Source of the DNA: Actinomycetota bacterium
GTDB lineage: Bacteria; Actinomycetota; Actinomycetes; Nanopelagicales; Nanopelagicaceae
Assembly: GCA_009698675.1 (NCBI GenBank)
Contig: WLPT01000002.1
Span: 62,001 to 126,000, forward strand
Length of the DNA: 64,000 nucleotides
Direction of reading: 5' to 3'
In this document: one piece after another, positions 58,858 through 64,000 of the stretch
Numbering within the stretch: position 1 is the stretch's first letter
How the letters are laid out: the number at the start of each line of letters is the position of its first letter
Program-made: the position numbers and the translations under genes
Notes under the pieces: generated by a model
Told to the model about the DNA's origin: nothing
The model's database searches: none
What the model saw: the letters and a program-made list of their open reading frames with translations, nothing else

Positions 58858-59391
58858 TTGAAATTCAAATCGATTTTTATACTTTTAGTAGTTATAACCA
58901 CTTCTACATTAGTGATTTCCTCCTCAGAGGCTGCCAGTAAAGGTTGGCGCTATTGGGGCTATTTTCAGGCCGCTCCTGGTAAGACTGCATGGACCCCAGC
59001 TATGACTGGACCTACCGTCGATATTTCAGATGGTGCGGTGGAAGGCTGGTCTTTTGTATTTAGCAGCGATGACGTTCCATCCATTGCACCCAAGGTGAAG
59101 CCAAGTTTTAAGGCGATCTGTGGAAGTACTAAACCAGACTCTGACACTAAGCGAATTGCCCTCGTAGTCGAATTTGGCTCTACAACTTGGGCTCCAAAAG
59201 GAGAGCACGTAGCCAAAACTATAACTCGCTGTGTGCGCACCGCTAAAACATCTCAAGGAATTGATGTACTTGGCCAAGTGGTAAAAGTTCGTGCTGCCGC
59301 TTCAGGATTAATATGCGGCATTAACGGATATCCATCCAAAGAGTGCGGTGTTGAAATTTCAACACCGACGTCATTGCTTCCTAAAAAGTAA
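58858..59391 (+). CDS. Secreted SCO2322-family protein of the B12 operon
   Basis: This 177-residue protein has a signal peptide (KSIFILLVVITTSTLVISSSEAA). The mature part starts with the aromatic stretch GWRYWGYFQ, then WTPAMTGP and VEGWSFVFSS, and contains four cysteines (two mid-protein, two in LICGINGYPSKEC) that could form disulfides. It resembles the SCO2322 family I know from Streptomyces beside B12-type ECF transporters. No membrane anchor is visible at the C-terminus. The start is TTG, ten bases after GAGAGG. Its role is unknown; a surface partner of the transporter is only an inference from position. Confidence 0.75.
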   Translation: MKFKSIFILLVVITTSTLVISSSEAASKGWRYWGYFQAAPGKTAWTPAMTGPTVDISDGAVEGWSFVFSSDDVPSIAPKVKPSFKAICGSTKPDSDTKRIALVVEFGSTTWAPKGEHVAKTITRCVRTAKTSQGIDVLGQVVKVRAAASGLICGINGYPSKECGVEISTPTSLLPKK

Positions 59392-59399
59392 AGAACTCA

Positions 59400-60146
59400 A
59401 TGAAGCGACTCTCCTTTCACCCATTGACCTGGTGGATCTTCTCTATGGCGATGGCAATTTCAGTTGCCCATGTACATAGAGTTGTATTTGCCATCGCATC
59501 AGTGGGTGTCATGGGAGTGATCGTTTTGGTACAACGTGAGAACGTGCCATGGGCTCAAAGTTTTGACTTAACCCTCAAAGTTGCACTCTGGATATTGCTG
59601 ATCCGCACATTCATCGGTGTCAGTATTGGAGTCCCGATTCCAGGAACTACCTTGTTTACGTTGCCTCGAATCTATCTACCTGAATGGATGCCAGGGATCA
59701 GAGTTGGTGGACCAGTTACGAGTGAACGCCTTTCATCGGCCTTGACCGAAGGCTTAATTATCTGCGCGATTATTATTATCTTCGGTGCAGCCGCATCGCT
59801 AACAAGCCCTCACCGTCTCTTACGCGTACTTCCAATATTTATGTATGAGTTCGGCGTTTCCGTAGTCATTGCAACATCGGTTTTGCCGCAACTGGTAACA
59901 AGTGTTGCTCGAATACGACAGGCCCAGCTCTTGCGTGGCCAGTCACTTAAAGGCTTGGCCTCATATCGTCGTCTGGCAATCCCACTGTTGGAAGAGTCTC
60001 TCGCCCGATCACTTGAGTTAGCCGCGGCAATGGATTCGCGCGGTTATGGACTCCATCGCAAGCACACTAGATATCGCCCTATTCAATGGCGTTTGAGCGA
60101 TTCTCTAATTGTCTTATCTGGCTTACTAATAATGGGTCTGGCATGA
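59400..60146 (+). CDS. ECF transporter transmembrane (T) component, CbiQ/EcfT family
   Basis: This 248-residue membrane protein has about five helices and the two coupling motifs of EcfT proteins: ARIRQAQLLRGQSLKG and LELAAAMDSRGYG, each with the Arg-Gly pair that contacts the ATPases. It starts eight bases after the SCO2322-type gene and its stop overlaps the ATPase start (ATGA). It links the substrate-binding S component to ATP hydrolysis. Confidence 0.9.
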   Translation: MKRLSFHPLTWWIFSMAMAISVAHVHRVVFAIASVGVMGVIVLVQRENVPWAQSFDLTLKVALWILLIRTFIGVSIGVPIPGTTLFTLPRIYLPEWMPGIRVGGPVTSERLSSALTEGLIICAIIIIFGAAASLTSPHRLLRVLPIFMYEFGVSVVIATSVLPQLVTSVARIRQAQLLRGQSLKGLASYRRLAIPLLEESLARSLELAAAMDSRGYGLHRKHTRYRPIQWRLSDSLIVLSGLLIMGLA

Positions 60147-61750
60147 TCAAGTTCTCCGATGTTTCACTCATCTATCCGAACTCAACAACTACTGTTTTGG
60201 AAAACCTGACGCTTGAAATAAGCGAGGGCGAACTCGTTCTCGTAATCGGTCCAACGGGAGCTGGTAAATCATCACTCCTGCGTTTGATTAATGGACTAGT
60301 CCCCCATCACACGGGCGGCATTTTAGCTGGAGATATCAGTGTCGATGGATTTTCTACGCGCGAGGTCAAGCCCGGAGGATTAGCCCATCTCATTGGAATC
60401 GTTGGACAAAACCCAATCAATGGTTTTGTAGCAGATACCGTTGAGGAAGAACTGGCCTTTGCGATGGAGGCGATGAATCTACCGAGTGAAACAATGCGCA
60501 AGCGAGTTGAAGAGGTATTGGATTTACTATCCCTTGCCCCACTTCGTTCACGAACGATTGCAACTCTCAGCGGCGGTGAACAGCAACGAGTGGCTATTGC
60601 AAGTGCACTTGTCATGCACCCCAAGGTTCTAGTTCTCGATGAACCCACCAGCGCTCTCGACCCCATCGCCGCCGAAGAGGTTCTATCGATACTCCATCGC
60701 CTAGTTCATGATCTAAGCCTGACAGTTGTGATCGCAGAGCATAAGTTGGAGCGCGTAATTGGTTTTGCCGATCGAATTCTCTATATAAATGGCGATGGCA
60801 GCACGGTTATTGGAAAACCAGAAGAGATTATGAAGCGATCAACTATCGCTCCTCCGATTGTCCACTTGGCTAGAGCCCTTGGCCTCGAAGAGGTTGGTTT
60901 ATCAGTGCGTGACTTACGCCGAAAGACGCAATCTCTTCGTGAATCAACACCGTTGTCAATTTCACCTACGTACACGCCAAGTCCATTTGCCGTAATTGAG
61001 ATTGAATCACTCACTCTCGCCTATGGAACAAAGTTAGCCCTTGACTCAATTAATACAACGATTTTCGATAATGAGATCGTCGCAATCATGGGACGCAATG
61101 GCGCTGGAAAGAGCTCGCTCCTTCGTGCAATATCGGGCGTTAATGTGAATCAAACTGGCACTGTGAGCGTGCACGCTTTAAATCCTAAAAATATTCATGG
61201 AAAACTTCGCAGACAAAGCATTGGCTATATTCCACAGGAGCCAAGCGATCTGCTCTATGCCCAGTCGGTTTCAAAAGAGTGTGAACTGGCCGATAAAGAT
61301 AATCAGATCCAAGCTGGCACCACCTACTCATTGCTTGCGCAATTAGTACCAGGAATTTCCTTAAACACCCATCCTCGAGATCTCTCAGAGGGTCAACGCT
61401 TAGGTCTGGCCCTTAGCGTTGTGCTCTCTGCTAATCCAAAAGTGCTTGTACTTGATGAACCAACGCGAGGCCTAGATTATGAGGCCAAGAAATCACTCAC
61501 TCGCATTCTCTTGGAGTTTGCACGTGAATTTAACCGTTGCGTTGTTATCGCAACCCATGATGTCGAGCTTGTAGCCGAACTTGCCAGCCGTGTTATTTTC
61601 ATAGCCGATGGAGAGATCGTTGCCGATGGACCCACAGTTGAAGTTCTACTCTCATCGCCTGCTTTTGCGCCACAAGTAGCAAAAGTTATGGCGCCTCAAC
61701 CTTGGTTAAGTGTCAGTGATGTCATTGCAGCGATCGAAGGTAGTAGTTGA
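60143..61750 (+). CDS. ECF transporter ATPase, two fused ABC domains
   Basis: This protein of about 535 residues contains two ABC domains in one chain. Domain 1 has Walker A GPTGAGKSS, signature LSGGEQQRVAIA and Walker B VLVLDEPTSALD. Domain 2 has Walker A GRNGAGKSS, a deviating signature LSEGQRLGLALS and Walker B VLVLDEPTRGLD. Fusion of the two EcfA subunits is common in actinobacterial ECF systems. The ATG at 60143 overlaps the T-component stop; the track start is inside that gene. Confidence 0.93.
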   Translation: MIKFSDVSLIYPNSTTTVLENLTLEISEGELVLVIGPTGAGKSSLLRLINGLVPHHTGGILAGDISVDGFSTREVKPGGLAHLIGIVGQNPINGFVADTVEEELAFAMEAMNLPSETMRKRVEEVLDLLSLAPLRSRTIATLSGGEQQRVAIASALVMHPKVLVLDEPTSALDPIAAEEVLSILHRLVHDLSLTVVIAEHKLERVIGFADRILYINGDGSTVIGKPEEIMKRSTIAPPIVHLARALGLEEVGLSVRDLRRKTQSLRESTPLSISPTYTPSPFAVIEIESLTLAYGTKLALDSINTTIFDNEIVAIMGRNGAGKSSLLRAISGVNVNQTGTVSVHALNPKNIHGKLRRQSIGYIPQEPSDLLYAQSVSKECELADKDNQIQAGTTYSLLAQLVPGISLNTHPRDLSEGQRLGLALSVVLSANPKVLVLDEPTRGLDYEAKKSLTRILLEFAREFNRCVVIATHDVELVAELASRVIFIADGEIVADGPTVEVLLSSPAFAPQVAKVMAPQPWLSVSDVIAAIEGSS

Positions 61751-62568
61751 TGATCTTGACCGCTGACATTGTTAGATTTTCTAAGCGCAATGCCTTTGTT
61801 CTAACTCTGGCATCACTAATTAGTTTGGCGGGCTTTATTTGGCCCTTCATTTTCACTGGCGAGAATCTGCCTCGTACCCAAATCTACTTCTGGATTGCCT
61901 GCACAATTGCCCTTCTCTTGATAATAAGTGAGATCTCCAACTCCAGCATGGATGCAAAATCCGTTGCGCTTTTAGGTGTCTTATCGGCCTTAATCGCGGC
62001 CTTAAGACCCTTTGGCGCCGGGGCCGTTGGTATAGAGCCGATGTGGTTTTTGCTGATTCTCAGCGCTCGTGTCTTTGGACCTTCCTTCGGTTTTCTTTTG
62101 GGTCTCATCTCAGTTTTTGTCTCTGCACTTTTAACCGGCGGAATCGGCCCATGGCTTGGATATCAAATATTTGCAGCGGCGTGGATAGGCCTACTGGCTG
62201 GCCTTCTTCCCGGACGTAAAACTCTGCGCGGCAAAGGTGAGATTGCACTACTGATGTTTTTTGCTGTTCTATCGAGCGAACTTTTTGGAATCTTAATGGA
62301 TCTACAGTTCTGGCCTTGGGCCCTTGGCGCAACAACCCAACTCTCATTTGTTCCAGGATTAGCAGTGAGTGAAAACATTTCACACTTTTTAACTTTTCAT
62401 TTTCTCTCAGCTATGGCGTGGGATTTACCACGGGCGATATTTACATCGAGTTTAATTCTAATCGCTGGAAACCCTGTTTTAGCCGCGCTGCGACGGACGT
62501 ACTCGCGAGCAGCATTTCTAACTCCTATAGAGTTTATCGAACGTGAGAAGATACGAAAGGAAGTTTGA
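61750..62568 (+). CDS. ECF transporter substrate-binding (S) component, probable cobalamin type
   Basis: This membrane protein of about 272 residues has six or more predicted helices. LGVLSALIAALRPFGAGAVGIEPMWFLLILSARVFGPSFGFLLGLISVFVSALLTGGIGPWLGYQ resembles the core of S components. As the last gene of the operon controlled by a B12 riboswitch, it is inferred to bind cobalamin or a precursor (CbrT-like). The TTG one codon upstream (61747) overlaps the ATPase stop and is an alternative start. The 3' end runs 35 bases into the convergent gcvT. Confidence 0.82.
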   Translation: MILTADIVRFSKRNAFVLTLASLISLAGFIWPFIFTGENLPRTQIYFWIACTIALLLIISEISNSSMDAKSVALLGVLSALIAALRPFGAGAVGIEPMWFLLILSARVFGPSFGFLLGLISVFVSALLTGGIGPWLGYQIFAAAWIGLLAGLLPGRKTLRGKGEIALLMFFAVLSSELFGILMDLQFWPWALGATTQLSFVPGLAVSENISHFLTFHFLSAMAWDLPRAIFTSSLILIAGNPVLAALRRTYSRAAFLTPIEFIEREKIRKEV

Positions 62569-63622
62569 CAACTTCTACTAACGAATCACGGCCACGCACA
62601 TCGATGATTAATTGGTCGCCGATTTTTACAGATGAGTTTAAAAGCGCGAGAGCGATTCCAACTTTAAGAGTTGGAGAGAATGTTCCACTTGTAACCTCGC
62701 CTAAAACCTGACCGTCAGAACTCCTTACCTGCATGTGCGCACGGGGTATTCCGCGATCAAGTGATTTGAGCGCGAAACTGCGTCGAGCGGGCTTATTTAC
62801 CTTCTCTGCTCGCAGAACATCACTTGCGATGAAGCTCTCTTTATCCCAGCCAATTGCCCACGATGCACTTGCCTGCACGGGAGTTATCTCGAGTGAGAGT
62901 TCATGACCATGGAGTGGATAGCCCATTTCGGTACGCAAAGTATCTCGCGCACCTAAACCGCAGACTAAGCCGCCGAGAGGTTGGATGGCTCCAACAAGGG
63001 CATCCCATACCCGTGAGGCATCGCCGACTTTAGGAAGGAGTTCATATCCGATCTCCCCCGTATATCCGGTTCGACATAAAATAACGTCGGCTCCATCTAT
63101 GACTACGTGAGAAAAGGACATGTATTCAATGTTGGTATTGACTCCAAGGTTATCCAAGGCTTGAGGTGCTAGTGGTCCTTGCACCGCAATCACCGCATAC
63201 TCATTATGCAAATTCGTTACTGAAATCTGACTTGGCGCGTGAGTTTGTAGAACGGAGACAACATCGCTTGTATTCGAGGCATTTGGAACTAAGAAGAGAT
63301 CATCAGAGGAGTTACGGTAGACGATCAAATCATCGATGACTCCGCCCTGCGGAGTGCATAGCAATGTGTACTGGGCCGAGCCATCATCTATTCGCTCTAA
63401 ATCATTAGTGAACATCGTATTGAGAAAAGCTAGCGCGCCCTCCCCGATTACCGAGGCCTTACCCAAGTGAGAGACATCAAAGATTCCTACCCGTTCACGG
63501 ACGGCGGCATGCTCAGCTAAAACACCACCACCTGGATATTCAATTGGCATGAGCCAGCCCCCAAAGTCGGCCATCTTTGCATTTCGGGCGGTGTGCTTGT
63601 CATTGAGCGGTGAACTCTTCAT
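62534..63622 (-). CDS. gcvT: Aminomethyltransferase (glycine cleavage system T protein)
   Basis: This 362-residue protein has the N-terminal folate-binding domain (HTARNAKMADFGGWLMPIEYPGG, VGIFDVSHLGKASVIG) and a C-terminal barrel domain, with RTGYTGEIGYELL and RDTLRTEMGYPLHGHEL typical of GcvT rather than the related YgfZ. The catalytic Asp region FTNDLERIDDG is present. It transfers the methylene group of glycine to tetrahydrofolate. Other glycine-cleavage genes are not in the window. It diverges from the aminopeptidase gene by 38 bases. Confidence 0.93.
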   Translation of the reverse strand: MKSSPLNDKHTARNAKMADFGGWLMPIEYPGGGVLAEHAAVRERVGIFDVSHLGKASVIGEGALAFLNTMFTNDLERIDDGSAQYTLLCTPQGGVIDDLIVYRNSSDDLFLVPNASNTSDVVSVLQTHAPSQISVTNLHNEYAVIAVQGPLAPQALDNLGVNTNIEYMSFSHVVIDGADVILCRTGYTGEIGYELLPKVGDASRVWDALVGAIQPLGGLVCGLGARDTLRTEMGYPLHGHELSLEITPVQASASWAIGWDKESFIASDVLRAEKVNKPARRSFALKSLDRGIPRAHMQVRSSDGQVLGEVTSGTFSPTLKVGIALALLNSSVKIGDQLIIDVRGRDSLVEVVKLPFVSSHVR

Positions 63623-63660
63623 TGTGCAAACCTACCAAGACATCTATTACGCTAGGTGAT

Positions 63661-64000
63661 ATGAGCACAATAAAAATCTCCGATGGCCTGCTAACAGATG
63701 ACGTCCTAGTTTTAGGCTTAGCTAAAACAAGCACCAAGGGCGCCATCGCAATTGAGTCAGGTGGCTTGGCCGTTGACACAAAGGCGCTTCTAGCCGCGTT
63801 ATCGGATATGGGAGCAACTGGAAGTGTTGACGAGGTCATAAAAATTCCCGGAAACTCAGTTCGTCTGATGGTTTTTACCGGTCTTGGCAACAAGAGTAGT
63901 TCCTACTCACATGAGAGCCTGCGCCGTGCAGCAGGGGCTGCCTCACGAGCACTCGCTGGGACATCGGCTGCCGGCTTTTCACTGCCCACCAAGGGCGTCA
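63661..64000 (+). CDS. pepA: Leucyl aminopeptidase, N-terminal part (runs off the window)
   Basis: The open frame from the ATG at 63661 runs to the window end (113 codons). MSTIKISDGLLTDDVLVLGLAK, IPGNSVRLMVFTGLG, and ESLRRAAGAASRALAG match the N-terminal domain of M17 leucyl aminopeptidases. The metal-binding catalytic domain lies beyond the edge, so activity cannot be checked. A pepA-gcvT pair is found in the same arrangement in mycobacteria. It is not in the supplied track on this strand because it lacks a stop. Confidence 0.88.
   Translation, partial: MSTIKISDGLLTDDVLVLGLAKTSTKGAIAIESGGLAVDTKALLAALSDMGATGSVDEVIKIPGNSVRLMVFTGLGNKSSSYSHESLRRAAGAASRALAGTSAAGFSLPTKGV

Noticed and set aside
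1-64000. CRISPR arrays, insertion sequences, prophage, toxin-antitoxin or restriction genes
   Set aside because: No repeated spacer-like array, transposase, integrase, capsid or restriction/toxin-like protein was recognised in any frame.

Overview
The window looks like chromosome from a small-genome freshwater actinobacterium of the acI / Nanopelagicales type (Planktophila-like). This is inferred from three things: (i) moderate GC by eye; (ii) actinobacterial gene order, including pyrR-bldD-nusB-efp-aro, rel-secF-secD-ruvBAC-yebC-pdxT-pdxS, pimA-patA-PI synthase-HIT-thrS, and ctaE-qcrCAB beside ctaCDF, adoK and an ErpA-like gene; (iii) very tight packing, with 4-base start/stop overlaps and convergent genes that touch or overlap. 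No phage, insertion sequence, CRISPR array, rRNA or broken gene was seen. No stretch over 300 bases lacks a feature.

Layout. 1-8.3 kb (minus): complete de novo pyrimidine operon pyrR-pyrB-pyrC-carA-carB-pyrK-pyrD, with pyrD cut by the window edge and a PyrR-type RNA operator over the pyrR ribosome site. 8.4-8.8 kb (plus): bldD, carrying the c-di-GMP signature. 8.8-22.5 kb (minus): nusB, efp, five aro genes with a small prepilin peptidase among them, mltG, ruvX, alaS, a DUF948 gene, aspS, hisS and a metallo-hydrolase. 22.7-24.0 kb (plus): a DUF349 gene. 24.0-37.5 kb (minus): rel, secFD without yajC, ruvBAC, yebC, pdxTS, a DUF3048 lipoprotein, a LemA-like gene, and the phosphatidylinositol mannoside genes. 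37.5-38.1 kb (plus): a degenerate EF-G-like pseudo-GTPase. 38.1-40.6 kb (minus): HIT protein and thrS.

40.7-47.7 kb is the accessory part: three tRNA genes (Gly, Cys, Val), a cupin, two GNAT acetyltransferases, a DinB protein, a nitronate-monooxygenase-like protein with a cysteine-bearing tail, a VOC protein, a tryptophanase-like enzyme, an esterase and a degenerate receiver protein. 47.8-55.5 kb encodes the cytochrome bc1-aa3 chain in two convergent groups (ctaE-qcrCAB plus, ctaCDF minus) flanking a DMT-type exporter. 55.6-58.6 kb has adoK, an ErpA-like protein, a DUF3043 protein and an aldo/keto reductase.

58.6-62.6 kb is the most system-like part: a cobalamin riboswitch followed by a secreted SCO2322-type protein, an ECF T component, a fused double ATPase and an S component, which together look like a vitamin B12 uptake operon. 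gcvT and the start of a leucyl aminopeptidase close the window.

The window is mostly conserved core genome. The best leads are the B12 operon with its secreted protein of unknown role, the pseudo-GTPase, the retained BldD signature, and the PyrR operator that appears to cover its own ribosome site.
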